A stretch of DNA of 22,212 bases from Halobacteriales archaeon (GCA_018609935.1 JAHENH010000103.1:1-22212), one strand, 5' to 3'; shown: positions 12,587 to 22,109, numbered from the stretch's first letter. Translations and numbers: made by a program. The notes: generated from the letters alone by a model not told the origin.

Positions 12587-14841
12587 CTAACTCCGTCTAA
12601 TAATAGTCTTCTCTCCATTCTTTCTACTGTTTTTCTCACGTTTGCTACTGCATCTATGTTTGCTGAAATACTATCTACGCCTTCTTTTACTAGGAATTCT
12701 GCCATTTCCGGTCTGCTTCCTGCTTCTCCGCATATTCCTGTGTTTATGTTTTCTTCTCTACAGGTTTCTATAACATTACTGATTAGCTTTAATACTGCTG
12801 GATGAAGTTCGTTGTATAGTTCTGCGACATTTTCATTGTTTCTGTCTACTGCTAGTGTATATTGTGTTAGGTCGTTGGTTCCGAAACTTACAAAATCCAC
12901 TCCTTTTTCTATTATATCGTCTATTACTAATGCGCTTGCGGGTGTTTCTATCATTACCCCCCATTTTATATCTAATCCTACTTCATCCATTATTTCTTTA
13001 CCTTTTTCGGTTTCTTCTCCGTCACGTACCAAAGGAAGCATTAATTCAAGATTATCATATCCTTCATTTTCTAGTTCTTTAAATGCTTTTAGTTGAAGTT
13101 TGAATAGGTTTTTTTCTCTTAAGCTTCTTCTAATACCTCTATATCCTAGCATAGGATTGTCTTCTATAGGTTCATCTTTACCTCCCTCTAGATTACGGAA
13201 TTCATCTGTAGGTGCATCTAGGGTACGGATCCTTACTGGTCTAGGATAAAATGCTTCGGCAACCTTTCTTATACCATCTGATAACGCTGATACATATTTT
13301 TGTCTGCTTTTATCTTCTATAAATTGTTTGGGTGTTTTACCAAGTTCCAAAATCATATGTTCTAAACGGAGTAGTCCAACACCGTCAGATCCTGATGATG
13401 CTGCTCTTTTTGCTGCATCTGGTAGAGAGACATTAACTCTGACTTCTGTTCCAGTAATACTCTGTGGGTCATGTTCCTGGATTTTTGTTTTTACTATTTT
13501 TTGTGTTTTACTTTCACCCTCTTTTTGTGGGTCTTCTATTTTTTGTTTTTTTTCAGCTTTTTCCACTCTTCCCCTGTCTCCGTCAACTAAGACATAATCT
13601 GTGTCTTTAAGTTCCTTTGTAGCATCTCCGGTGCCTACAACTGCTACTTTACCAAGTTCTCTTGATACTATAGCTGCATGGCTTGTAAGCCCTCCTTCAT
13701 CTGTGATTATAGCTACAGATTTTTTCATGGCAGGCACCATATCTGGTGTTGTTTTTTCTGTCACCAACACATCTCCTTTCTCCACCTTATCCAGTTCATC
13801 TAATGATTTTACAATTTTTACTTCCCCGGTTTTCTTACCTGGAGAAGCTCCAAGACCTTTTAGTATCAATTTATCTTTTTCAGTTTCAGTTTTTTCTGTA
13901 GATTGTTTTTCCCCATCCTGCTTATTTATTGTGGTTATAGGTCTAGATTGTACAACATGTATGTCCCCATCGTCGATAGCCCATTCTACGTCTTGTGGTA
14001 TTTCATAATGGTCTTCAAGGTCCTCACCTATCTCAACCAGTTCTAGGATCTCTTCTTTGGTTAGTACTTCTTGTTTTCTTTTTTCTTCTGGAACCTCTTT
14101 TTCAACCGTTCCTTTTTTATTTTTATCTTCATTTCTAACCAACATTTTCTTTTTTGATCCTATTTTTTTAGATATTATCTCTTTATTTTCTTTATCTATA
14201 ATATAGTTGTCTGGAGTTACTCCTCCTCCTACAACTGATTCTCCTAGTCCCCATGTTGCTTCTATAGTTGATTTTTCTTCCCCTGTGGATGGATCTGAAC
14301 TAAACAATACACCACTTTTATCTGCATCAACCATTCTCTGTACTACAACAGCTATCTCTACATCATCATGGCTGAATCCTTTTTCCACTCGATATACAAC
14401 TGCTCTATCAGTGAAAAGAGAAGACCAGCATTCTTTAACTTTCTTTATAACTTCTTTTTCTCCCTCCACTTCTAGAAATGTTTCTTGTTGTCCTGCAAAA
14501 CTGGCGTCTGGTAGGTCCTCAGCTGTTGCAGAAGATCTAACTGCTACTCTTCCTCCGTTGAGTTTTGAATAGTTTTCTTTTATCGCGTCTTCAACCTCTG
14601 TAGGCATTGACGCCTCTAGAATTAATTTTCTGGCTTTCTCTGCGTTTCCCTCGTTGGCAGCCTCTATCAGGTCTTCTTTTATACCTGATTGTTTTAGGAA
14701 CTCTCTATATGCTTCTGTCGTAACTATATATCCATCAGGCACAGGAAACTTCTTTTCCATTTCACCAAGTGAGGCACCTTTTCCCCCTACTGTGTCTACA
14801 TTTTCTTTTCCCACCTCTTGGATCCAGGCAACGGCTTTCAT
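12583..14841 (-). CDS. ppsA: Phosphoenolpyruvate synthase
   Basis: Converts pyruvate, ATP and water to PEP, AMP and phosphate, the entry to gluconeogenesis. The 752 residues show the three expected domains: an N-terminal ATP-binding domain (about 15-315, with VGGKGASLGEM and RSSATAEDLPDASFAGQQE), a swivelling phosphohistidine domain with catalytic His388 in GGLTSHAAIVSRELG, and a C-terminal barrel (about 455-745) with Cys704 in GICGEAGS. Between the first two is a short charged linker. ATG 14841 is the family start (WIQEVGKENVDTVGGKG follows). It is the first gene of the ppsA-panD pair, with a CTTAAG-type promoter box just upstream. All catalytic residues are intact. Confidence 0.96.
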   Translation of the reverse strand: MKAVAWIQEVGKENVDTVGGKGASLGEMEKKFPVPDGYIVTTEAYREFLKQSGIKEDLIEAANEGNAEKARKLILEASMPTEVEDAIKENYSKLNGGRVAVRSSATAEDLPDASFAGQQETFLEVEGEKEVIKKVKECWSSLFTDRAVVYRVEKGFSHDDVEIAVVVQRMVDADKSGVLFSSDPSTGEEKSTIEATWGLGESVVGGGVTPDNYIIDKENKEIISKKIGSKKKMLVRNEDKNKKGTVEKEVPEEKRKQEVLTKEEILELVEIGEDLEDHYEIPQDVEWAIDDGDIHVVQSRPITTINKQDGEKQSTEKTETEKDKLILKGLGASPGKKTGEVKIVKSLDELDKVEKGDVLVTEKTTPDMVPAMKKSVAIITDEGGLTSHAAIVSRELGKVAVVGTGDATKELKDTDYVLVDGDRGRVEKAEKKQKIEDPQKEGESKTQKIVKTKIQEHDPQSITGTEVRVNVSLPDAAKRAASSGSDGVGLLRLEHMILELGKTPKQFIEDKSRQKYVSALSDGIRKVAEAFYPRPVRIRTLDAPTDEFRNLEGGKDEPIEDNPMLGYRGIRRSLREKNLFKLQLKAFKELENEGYDNLELMLPLVRDGEETEKGKEIMDEVGLDIKWGVMIETPASALVIDDIIEKGVDFVSFGTNDLTQYTLAVDRNNENVAELYNELHPAVLKLISNVIETCREENINTGICGEAGSRPEMAEFLVKEGVDSISANIDAVANVRKTVERMERRLLLDGVR

Positions 14842-14859
14842 TGATTAAAAAAAGCTCGA

Positions 14860-14865
14860 CTTAAG
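14860..14865 (-). promoter_or_regulatory. Possible ppsA-panD promoter box
   Basis: On the minus strand TGTCTTAAGTCG places CTTAAG 19-24 bases before the ppsA ATG. The arrangement is like that upstream of adkA. Confidence 0.4.
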
Positions 14866-14949
14866 ACATAACGGTTTCGTTCCAAACTCGCCAAAATATA
14901 TAAAAACAAAAAAATATAGGTGATATAAATTAACTATTTTTATCTTCAC

Positions 14950-15025
14950 TGGGTTCGTAAGGCGAGAGCAAGATTCCTTTCTCAAGGAGTGAGCGAAAGC
15001 AAGCGAGTAGGGCGGGGTAGTTCAC
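14950..15025 (+). mobile_element. Minimal IS200/IS605-type element: left end fused to right end
   Basis: A 76-base version of the element family. It starts TGGGTTCGTAAGGCGAGAGC, matching about 30 bases of the left end, and passes directly into TCTCAAGGAGTGAGCG...GGGTAGTTCAC, matching the right end at 9930-9970. The whole interior, including the GAACAGGGAAGCC block, is deleted. TTCAC also stands immediately before it at 14945-14949, so the same pentamer borders both sides. It lies 53 bases before metG. The rest of the 237-base gap shows only A/T-rich promoter-like sequence. Confidence 0.65.
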
Positions 15026-15078
15026 CATCTGTTATATAGAGATAAAGTCTTTTATCTTTTCTAAACGACTTTTCTAAG

Positions 15079-17115
15079 ATGGCTACATTAGTTACATGTG
15101 CCCTACCATATGCTAATGGAGATTTACACCTAGGGCATCTAAGGACCTATATACCGGGAGATTGTCTAGCTAGAGCTCTTAGAAAAACGGGAGAAGACGT
15201 GGTTTTTGTTTGTGGTAGCGATATGCATGGAACACCTATTGTGGTAAATGCGGAGGAGGGGGGTGTAGAGCCCGAAGAATTAGCTCTACGATATCATGAA
15301 TATTTCAAAGAAACATTTCCGAAAATTGGGGTTGAATTTGACAACTATGGGCATACAGATCAAGAATCTAATATAAAACGAACTACAGAAATAGTAGAAA
15401 CCCTAGAAGAAAGGGGGTTTATATATGAACAAGACATGGTTGTCGCCTACGACCCCAAAGAAGAAAGAACACTACCAGATAGATATGTCGAAGGTAGATG
15501 TCCTTACTGTGGAGTAGAAGAAGCTAGAGGTGATGAATGTGACGAGTGTGGAAGACACCTAGAGCCGGGGGAACTAGAAAACCCTATATCTAAGATTTCA
15601 GAATCTCCAGCTGAATACATAGAACAAAAACATAAATTCTTCGAACTTTCCGCTTTCAAAGATTACCTAGAGGAATTTATAGAAAATTTGGAAGGAACAG
15701 AAAACGCAAAAAATCAACCCAGACAGTGGATAGAAGACCTAGAAGATTGGTGTATAACTAGAGATTTAGACTGGGGTGTTCCTTACCCTGGTGAAGACGA
15801 TCTAACATTATATGTCTGGGTAGATGCTCCAATAGAATATATATCTTCTACAGAAGAATGGGCTAAAAAACAAAATGGAGACTGGAAAAAATTCTGGAAG
15901 AGAGGTCAAGGTGATATAGTGCATGTTATTGGTGGTGATATAATACAACATCACTGTGTTTTCTGGCCAGCTCTACTGAAAGGAGCTGGATATTCAGAAC
16001 CTAAAGCAGTACTTGCAAGTGGTCTTGTAAAAGTAGACGATAAAGCTTTTTCAACTTCACGTGGTAGAGCAGTCTGGCTTGATCAAGACTATCTAGATGA
16101 AGGATTTAGTCCTGACTTGATAAGATATTATATAGCATCATATACGGGATTTGAAAGGGATCTGAACTTTTCTTGGGATCTATTTCAGGAAAAAGTAAAC
16201 TCAGAGCTTGTTGACGATCTAGGTAATTTCGTATATAGATCACTCCTTTTGGCCTATGACGAATACAACGGTGAACCTAAAGGAGAAATACAGACAGAAG
16301 TATTACAGAATATACAAAAATCGATAGATGAATTCCAAGAATCAGTAGAAAAATATGATATTAAAGGAATATCTGAAAGCTTCATGAGGCTTGCAAGGTT
16401 TGGAAATAAATATATACAAAAAAATGAACCTTGGTCTAAAAAACAAGGATCTGAAGAAATCATATATAACTGTCTACAAATATCTAAAGCATTAGCTATA
16501 CTTACAGAGCCAGTTATGCCTTTTGTTGCAGAAGACCTCTGGAAACAACTTTCTTTAGATCAAGACAAACTACAGACTACATCACTAAACGATTGTATAG
16601 AACCAATTGATACAAAGATAAACCAGCCAAGTCATTTATTTGATCAGATAGAAGATTCTAAGATACAAAAACTAAATGAACGCTTACAAGAAAGAATACA
16701 AACTGTAGAAGGCTCTGAAGATAAAAAAGAAGCTAAAGAAGAAAAGGATGTAAAAAACAAACAAGATATGGATGCTAAAATAGAACCTATACAAGATGAT
16801 GAAGTTCCCTTTGAGGATTTTAAGGAACTTGATATAAGAGTAGGTAAAATAGAAAAGGCCCAGCCAATCGATGAATCAGACGACTTAATGGTTCTGGAGA
16901 TAGATATTGGTGTGGAAAAAAGACAGGCTGTAGCAGGTATAAAGCAAATATATGATTCTGAAGATATAGTTGGAGAAAAAGTAATAGCAGTCGCTAACAT
17001 GGAACCTACAGAGCTTTTCGGATATAAAAGTGAAGCTATGTTGTTAGCAGCAGGAGAAAAAGCTGACTTACTCACAACTAAAAAAGATTCAAATCTAGGA
17101 ACTAAGGTTAAGTAA
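15079..17115 (+). CDS. metG: Methionyl-tRNA synthetase with C-terminal tRNA-binding domain
   Basis: Charges tRNA-Met in the cytoplasm. The class I signature HLGH is at residues 17-20 ([17 protein letters not shown]), and the KMSKS-equivalent loop is AFSTS (323-327, preceded by Lys322), as in archaeal enzymes. The connective domain has a four-cysteine zinc site: Cys141, Cys144, Cys154 and Cys157. The anticodon-binding helical domain follows. A lysine- and glutamate-rich linker (about 535-573) leads to an EMAP-II/Trbp111-type OB-fold (about 575-678, starting [17 protein letters not shown]), which binds tRNA non-specifically; in many archaea this is a separate protein. ATG 15079 is right for the family. 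A TATA-like CTTTTATC lies about 25-32 bases upstream. The 3' end overlaps the convergent DUF255 gene by 8 bases. Confidence 0.96.
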   Translation: MATLVTCALPYANGDLHLGHLRTYIPGDCLARALRKTGEDVVFVCGSDMHGTPIVVNAEEGGVEPEELALRYHEYFKETFPKIGVEFDNYGHTDQESNIKRTTEIVETLEERGFIYEQDMVVAYDPKEERTLPDRYVEGRCPYCGVEEARGDECDECGRHLEPGELENPISKISESPAEYIEQKHKFFELSAFKDYLEEFIENLEGTENAKNQPRQWIEDLEDWCITRDLDWGVPYPGEDDLTLYVWVDAPIEYISSTEEWAKKQNGDWKKFWKRGQGDIVHVIGGDIIQHHCVFWPALLKGAGYSEPKAVLASGLVKVDDKAFSTSRGRAVWLDQDYLDEGFSPDLIRYYIASYTGFERDLNFSWDLFQEKVNSELVDDLGNFVYRSLLLAYDEYNGEPKGEIQTEVLQNIQKSIDEFQESVEKYDIKGISESFMRLARFGNKYIQKNEPWSKKQGSEEIIYNCLQISKALAILTEPVMPFVAEDLWKQLSLDQDKLQTTSLNDCIEPIDTKINQPSHLFDQIEDSKIQKLNERLQERIQTVEGSEDKKEAKEEKDVKNKQDMDAKIEPIQDDEVPFEDFKELDIRVGKIEKAQPIDESDDLMVLEIDIGVEKRQAVAGIKQIYDSEDIVGEKVIAVANMEPTELFGYKSEAMLLAAGEKADLLTTKKDSNLGTKVK

Positions 17116-19159
17116 GCTTATTTCTCCATTCCGTTCCCTCATCTATATCTATTATTGGAGGTGAACATGACCCTGAAGAACATATATAGAGTGTTGTTCT
17201 ATCATTTTTTTGGTTTCTACCCTCCCATAATGGAGGATTTATTTTTAGTTCTTCTTTAACGTCTATTGAACTAGGTTTTATAGATAATATATCTGGTGAA
17301 ATATCTGCTATTTTTTTATACCATTTTTTAGGTATATCACCATTATTGGAAATTATAAGAGCCTCTAATGGGTTTTTATATATGTCTTCTGTCAAAACAA
17401 GTGAAGCATAGTTTAGAGGATTTCTTTTAATATCGGAAGAATATTTTCTATATATCTTTTCTATATATTTTTCAAATTTTTTATCGAAACTTGAAAGTTT
17501 TACTAGAAATTGTGTTGCACCTCCTGTGCTTGAGGGAGTGGACATATCCTTGACTTCTGTAGGACGTACAATAAGGTCTTCACTAGAAAGATACAGGGAT
17601 CCACCCTCCCAGAACTCATCGATTAGTTTATCTCCGAGGGAGACAGCGAAATCTAGATATTCTGTGTTTCCTGTAATCCCATGTAGGTCTAGTGCAGCTC
17701 TACCTATAAAGCTATAATCACCTAGACATCCTTGTATAGAAACATCACCATCCTTATATCTTCTATACAGTTTTTCTCCATCCCATAGATTTTCTTTTAT
17801 AAAATCAAGTGTTTCACATGCAATATCTCTGTATTTTTCTCTTTCCAAAACTAGTGATCCATGAACTAATGATGAAATAAGAAGTCCATTCCACTCTGTT
17901 ATTATTTTTTCATCCCTACTAGGCCTTTCTCTATTTTTTTCTCTTGCTTCTAGGATTTCCTTTTTAGATTCTTCAATTATATCTTTTATTTCACTTGGTT
18001 GTATATTTTTTTCTTCAGCTATCTCTTCTATTGTTTTTTCTATACTTAATACACTTTTACCATCAACCTGATTTTCACCAACCCCATATCTCTTACAGAA
18101 TATGTCTACTTTTCCCTCACCGATAATGTTCTTTATTTCTTTCTTTGTCCATATATAGAATCTACCCTCTTGGTTTTGGCTTCTGGCATCCAATGTAGAG
18201 AAAAAACCACCATCTTTGTTTTTCATCTCTCTTTCTAAAAAACTAAATACTTCTTCTGCAATCTTTCTATATCTATCGTTACCTGTTATTCTGTATCCCT
18301 CTATATAGACCTTTGAGAGCTCCGCATTATCATATAACATTTTCTCAAAATGAGGTATCTTCCATTTTCTATCAGTAGAATATCTATGAAACCCTCCACC
18401 AATATGGTCTCTTATACCACCATCACCCATTGCATCTAACGCTTCAGTTGCTATTTCTATATATTTATCATTATCTGTTTTTTTATATGCTCTAAAAAGA
18501 ACCTCTATATATGGTGTCTGAGGGAACTTAGTTCCAGATCCAAAACCTCCATATTTTCTATCAGCCTTATTTACAGCTTGATTCGCTGCTGGCTTCAAAT
18601 AATTTTTTCTAGATTTATAATCTTGGTTTTGTAGATCAGATTCCCCATCTTCAGACTTGAAATTATTTTGTAGTTTTGAAGACCATTCATCTGCCCTGTT
18701 TTCAACCTCATCTCTTTTGTTTTCCCACATATCTTTTATCCCCTCTAAGACATCTATAAACGATGGCATCCCTCTTTTTTCTTCTTTAGGGAAATAAGTA
18801 CCTGCATAGAATGGACGACCATTCGGAGTCAAAAAAATTGATAGAGGCCATCCACCTTTACCTATAGAAAGCTGACAAGCTGTCTGATATAATCTATCGA
18901 TATCAGGTCTTTCCTCTCTATCCACCTTTATAGCTACAAAATTATTATTCAATATTTCAGCTACTTTTCTATCTTCAAAACTTTCCTCTTCCATAACATG
19001 ACACCAATGGCATGCACTATAACCAATACTTAAAAAGATAGGTATATCCTTTTTTCTAGCTTCTTTAAGTGCCTTTTCATCCCATGGCTGCCAATCAACA
19101 GGATTATCAGCATGTTGTTGCAGATACGGACTTTGTTCGTTCTGTAATCTATTAACCAT
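17108..19159 (-). CDS. DUF255 thioredoxin-domain protein (YyaL/SPATA20 family)
   Basis: A 683-residue cytoplasmic protein of the YyaL/spermatogenesis-associated protein 20 family. The N-terminal thioredoxin-like domain starts with the family signature [20 protein letters not shown] and carries a CHWC redox motif (Cys50, Cys53), then [13 protein letters not shown] and [11 protein letters not shown]. The remaining ~500 residues resemble an alpha/alpha barrel of the six-hairpin type ([23 protein letters not shown] is conserved). The biochemical function is unsettled; a redox or sugar-related role has been suggested for the family. The start is set at ATG 19159 to match the conserved N-terminus; an upstream in-frame start at 19186 adds nine hydrophobic residues without support. 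It appears monocistronic. Confidence 0.93.
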   Translation of the reverse strand: MVNRLQNEQSPYLQQHADNPVDWQPWDEKALKEARKKDIPIFLSIGYSACHWCHVMEEESFEDRKVAEILNNNFVAIKVDREERPDIDRLYQTACQLSIGKGGWPLSIFLTPNGRPFYAGTYFPKEEKRGMPSFIDVLEGIKDMWENKRDEVENRADEWSSKLQNNFKSEDGESDLQNQDYKSRKNYLKPAANQAVNKADRKYGGFGSGTKFPQTPYIEVLFRAYKKTDNDKYIEIATEALDAMGDGGIRDHIGGGFHRYSTDRKWKIPHFEKMLYDNAELSKVYIEGYRITGNDRYRKIAEEVFSFLEREMKNKDGGFFSTLDARSQNQEGRFYIWTKKEIKNIIGEGKVDIFCKRYGVGENQVDGKSVLSIEKTIEEIAEEKNIQPSEIKDIIEESKKEILEAREKNRERPSRDEKIITEWNGLLISSLVHGSLVLEREKYRDIACETLDFIKENLWDGEKLYRRYKDGDVSIQGCLGDYSFIGRAALDLHGITGNTEYLDFAVSLGDKLIDEFWEGGSLYLSSEDLIVRPTEVKDMSTPSSTGGATQFLVKLSSFDKKFEKYIEKIYRKYSSDIKRNPLNYASLVLTEDIYKNPLEALIISNNGDIPKKWYKKIADISPDILSIKPSSIDVKEELKINPPLWEGRNQKNDRTTLYICSSGSCSPPIIDIDEGTEWRNKLT

Positions 19160-19283
19160 GTATACAAAAATTAGGGATGAAAACACTAAATGTCCACTGG
19201 CTAAACCCTATTTTCTCTCCTATGCATTGTATATAGCGGTTAAGAAAAGGTTAGTAGATAACTACTTAACTGAGAAAGTAATT

Positions 19284-20444
19284 TTATTCTTGTTTTTTTG
19301 TTATTTCTTTTAATCTTTCTTCTCCAGCTCTAGATCCTACTGCTATTACTATATCTCCTTTTTCTATATATGTATTTTTTCCTGGGTTATATACCCATTC
19401 GTCAGTTCTTCGTATAGCTATAACATGCATTCCAGTTTTAGTTTCAAGTTGGATATCACCTATTTTCTTCCCATCTAGTTTACTTTTTCCTTCTATTTCG
19501 ACTCTGGTAACTATTTCATTACTTTCTTCTATAGCTTCTCTAAAAACTGAATGTGGTTCTATACCTCTCATAACTGAATCAGCCATTTCCAGAGCTGCAT
19601 CTGTAATAGTTTCAGAAGAGAGAGCTATATGGAAAAGACCTCTTGTTTGTTTTGGGTCTGCTTTAGACTCCAATACTTTTATTTCAACTTCTCTCATTAG
19701 TCTATCCGCTTCTGATTCTAATGCTCTTACCTCTGATGCTATTTCTTTATTGTTAAATAGGGCAGCACTATATCCAAGATCAATAGAAAGTTCGGATATG
19801 TTTTTCATTTCAACTATGGTTTCAGCTATATCTTCAACATTTTTCGAAACTGATTTCTCAGTTTTTCTTTTTTTCCCTGTAGATTTTTTATAAACTCTAT
19901 CTACACCTTCCTTAGGACCTCTTCCGAATATAATATCTCCCCTAAGTAATCTATTCTCTCTGTTAGGATCTAAAATCCATTCTTCATCCCTTCTTATAGC
20001 TATTATTCTTACTCCAGTCTCAGTTTCAAGATTAATTTCTTTTAATGTTTTACCTGAATATTCTGAATCATCAGATATTTCTGCTTTCATAACTGTCTCT
20101 TCTGCTTCTGGAAGACCAGTTCTATCAGGAAGACCTATATCTTCTAAAAGAACCCTAGCGATACCCTTTGCAGCGTTAGATATTTTTTCAGCTGCATCTA
20201 CTATCTGTAAAACTCCAACTAATTCCTCAGCTTCTTCAGGGTTCCGTGCGGATAACATTAAAGCGATTCTACCATGATATTCCAGAAAATTCATCTTTTC
20301 TTCAAGCTCGAATACTTCATCCGCAATCTCCCGGTTTTTGAATAAAACAGCAGAATAAGCTAGATCAACCATAAGCTCAGATGTATCCTTCATCTCAGCT
20401 AGAACATCTTTAACGTTTTTCCCTTCGTATTCTATTTCTTCCAT
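19284..20444 (-). CDS. Duplicated PhoU-TrkA_C (RCK C) regulatory protein
   Basis: A 386-residue soluble protein made of two tandem copies of the same pair: PhoU-like helices (about 1-105), TrkA_C/RCK-C ligand domain (about 115-185), a basic linker (about 188-205), PhoU-like helices (about 206-300) and TrkA_C (about 308-382). The repeats align by eye: YSAVLFKNREIADEV with YSAALFNNKEIASEV, and LETETGVRIIAIRRDEEW with LETKTGMHVIAIRRTDEW. TrkA_C domains bind small ligands such as nucleotides and gate cation transport. It is divergent from two half-MgtE genes with a 166-base shared promoter region, a known haloarchaeal pairing, so it probably senses or controls cation uptake there. The ligand is unknown. 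Confidence 0.88.
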   Translation of the reverse strand: MEEIEYEGKNVKDVLAEMKDTSELMVDLAYSAVLFKNREIADEVFELEEKMNFLEYHGRIALMLSARNPEEAEELVGVLQIVDAAEKISNAAKGIARVLLEDIGLPDRTGLPEAEETVMKAEISDDSEYSGKTLKEINLETETGVRIIAIRRDEEWILDPNRENRLLRGDIIFGRGPKEGVDRVYKKSTGKKRKTEKSVSKNVEDIAETIVEMKNISELSIDLGYSAALFNNKEIASEVRALESEADRLMREVEIKVLESKADPKQTRGLFHIALSSETITDAALEMADSVMRGIEPHSVFREAIEESNEIVTRVEIEGKSKLDGKKIGDIQLETKTGMHVIAIRRTDEWVYNPGKNTYIEKGDIVIAVGSRAGEERLKEITKKQE

Positions 20445-20571
20445 CTTTAAATTTGAAGTTTAGCAGTATCTAACATCTCAATTATTCTATATTTTTTCGG
20501 ACATACCATTATATTATTTTTATCCCACCTTTATAACAAACCTAATTTTTCGTATACCTATCTATATTTGT

Positions 20572-20586
20572 CTTTAAACTGTTAAA
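20572..20586 (+). promoter_or_regulatory. TATA-like promoter of the half-MgtE pair
   Basis: CTTTAAACTGTTAAA lies about 25-39 bases before ATG 20611 in the divergent region shared with the PhoU-TrkA_C gene. I see no clear operator repeat between the two genes. Confidence 0.45.
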
Positions 20587-20610
20587 TCTTTGCAGGGATA
20601 AAAAACAATA

Positions 20611-21165
20611 ATGATATATTATGAAAAAGGAGCTAGAATCTATATAGAAGCTTTACCTATATTATCTCTAGGTGTTTTTGGAGGTATTCTTGCTGGATCC
20701 TTCCTTGGTATTGTTCGATCATCATTAACCACACAGTTTATATTTGTACTACCTGCATTCTTGGCCTCTAGGGGGCATATATATGGATCCCTAAGTGCAC
20801 GTCTCTCAAGTGGCCTACATAGGGGAGAAATAACACCATTCAATATAGATTCCACTCTTTTATCATCTGTCATAGCCACTATATTTAACTCATTATCAGT
20901 ATCAATATTTATAGCACTTTCTTCATGGATCTTTCTTAATTTTTTAGGATTTACTGCCTCATTATCTATACTGATAACAACACTATTTATAGGTGGCTTT
21001 TTAAGTGATATACTTCTAAGCTTTCTTATAGTATTCATATTATTTTCTGGACATAATAGAGGAATAGATCCTGACAACCTTACTGCTGTAGCGTTAACAA
21101 TAGGTGACTTATTTGGGGCAGTCTTCCTATATGTAGGAATAATACTTTCTGGGGTGATATTTTGA
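20611..21165 (+). CDS. Half-size MgtE (SLC41-type) magnesium transporter subunit, first of pair
   Basis: A 184-residue protein equal to one copy of the MgtE/SLC41 membrane domain, lacking the cytoplasmic N and CBS domains of bacterial MgtE. It has about five helices. The family signature is present: LPAFLASRGHIYGSLSARLS followed by SGLHRGEI (about 47-74), and GIDPDNLTAVALTIGDLFGA (about 151-170). The two acidic positions of the DPDN segment and Asp166 correspond to the pore region of the family. Two such half-proteins would make a heterodimeric channel or carrier with the next gene. The gene has its own promoter-like box and is divergent from the PhoU-TrkA_C regulator. Substrate magnesium is inferred from the family. 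Confidence 0.85.
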   Translation: MIYYEKGARIYIEALPILSLGVFGGILAGSFLGIVRSSLTTQFIFVLPAFLASRGHIYGSLSARLSSGLHRGEITPFNIDSTLLSSVIATIFNSLSVSIFIALSSWIFLNFLGFTASLSILITTLFIGGFLSDILLSFLIVFILFSGHNRGIDPDNLTAVALTIGDLFGAVFLYVGIILSGVIF

Positions 21166-21692
21166 GACGTTCACCATATTCAGCACTGCCCTTATTAATT
21201 TTCTTATCAGTTCTAGAACTATTGTCTGGATATTTTTTAGGGTCAATAGAGGAAGAACTTATCTCAGAACCAGCCTTGCTAATTTTAGTTCCTGTAGTAA
21301 TCGCAATTGGAGGTAACCTAGGATCCCTATTAAGCTCAAGGCTATCAACTCAACTACATCTAGGAATCATAGATAAAAACACCATAAAATCAAATATAAC
21401 AGCTGTATTAGCGCTATCAGCAACCTTATTTATCTCAGTAGGATTTATTACTTATTTCATCTCAATATTTCAGGGAGGAACTATATCCCTTTCTAGTATT
21501 TTACTTATAGCAGTATGTAGTGGAACCGTATTAACCATAGTTTCTATCACAATAAGTATCTCATCTACATTTATATCTAGATATATTGGCCTCGACCCTG
21601 ATGATGTAGTTATACCAGTAGTAACAGTAATATGTGATATATTAGGTATAGCTTCTTTTGTCGCAATTATCTTTTTGTTAGACTTAGCATAA
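21162..21692 (+). CDS. Half-size MgtE (SLC41-type) magnesium transporter subunit, second of pair
   Basis: A 176-residue partner of the preceding gene, again one MgtE membrane domain with about five helices. The signature is clearer here: VPVVIAIGGNLGSLLSSRLS then TQLHLGII (about 43-70), and GLDPDDVVIPVVTVICDILG (about 143-162). The IGGNLGS motif is close to that of bacterial MgtE. The start is TTG at 21162 inside the upstream stop (TTGA overlap), so translation is coupled and the subunits are probably made in equal amounts. No CBS or N domain is present, so regulation would have to come from another protein, plausibly the divergent PhoU-TrkA_C product. Confidence 0.87.
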   Translation: MRRSPYSALPLLIFLSVLELLSGYFLGSIEEELISEPALLILVPVVIAIGGNLGSLLSSRLSTQLHLGIIDKNTIKSNITAVLALSATLFISVGFITYFISIFQGGTISLSSILLIAVCSGTVLTIVSITISISSTFISRYIGLDPDDVVIPVVTVICDILGIASFVAIIFLLDLA

Positions 21693-21736
21693 ATATTTAT
21701 AAATTAAAGAAAAAAGAACCCTTCCTTTTTATCTAA

Positions 21737-22027
21737 TTGTTGGTTCGTAAGGAAGCAGTAAGTTTCCTCCCTAATCTTTGATTAGGTGGGAGTTACACGG
21801 ACTTTCTTACAGGTTTTGTAAATATAACAAAAATTCTTATAAATCTTAGAACCATAATTGTAGTTGTCTGATTCGAAGCTTCATAAGCTCGTTAGACAAA
21901 TAAGACAAAACCTTTGTGTACGTCGGGGACAGACGGAAGTCAAGACCTCTGAGAGTGAGGACCTCTGTACATACAAGTTCCCCTCATTGAACAGGGAAGC
22001 CTCTTCCTTTAGGTAGGGGTAGTTCAC
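21737..22027 (+). mobile_element. Miniature IS200/IS605-type element, left and right ends present, no transposase
   Basis: Fills most of the 444-base gap after the MgtE pair. The left end TTGTTGGTTCGTAAGGAAGC matches that at 9600, with a hairpin in which CCTAATC (about 21774-21780) pairs with GATTAGG after a TTT loop. A second hairpin, TTGTCTGA/TTAGACAA (21864-21871 and 21892-21899), lies inside. The right end has GAACAGGGAAGCC (21989-22001), an imperfect nine-pair hairpin (22000-22008 and 22011-22019) and GTAGTTCAC. No protein-like frame is present. It is about 80 bases shorter than the 9600 copy, and the interiors are dissimilar apart from the ends. Confidence 0.75.
21908..22027 (+). ncRNA. 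Candidate TnpB-type guide RNA (omega/reRNA-like) at the element's right end
   Basis: The 3' part has TGTAC (about 21916) able to pair with GTACA (about 21967), an inner CCTC/GAGG hairpin, then the shared GAACAGGGAAGCC block, terminal hairpin and GTAGTTCAC. The order of parts is the same as at 9830-9970 although the bases of the first stem differ, which hints at conserved structure. Transcription is unproven. Confidence 0.4.
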
Positions 22028-22109
22028 GGTTTTGTACTAGCCATAATTTCTATTATATAAATATGGAATAAAATTTATATATAATAAATATTTTTTTGTC
22101 GTAAAAAGA

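Noticed and set aside
12812..14848. Several long plus-strand frames opposite ppsA
   Set aside because: ppsA is intact with all catalytic residues on the other strand; the antisense frames are serine- and leucine-rich shadows produced by its codon use.
9600..22027. Elements as parts of one composite transposon or genomic island
   Set aside because: They lie between unrelated housekeeping genes with the same base composition and no shared cargo; independent insertions fit better.
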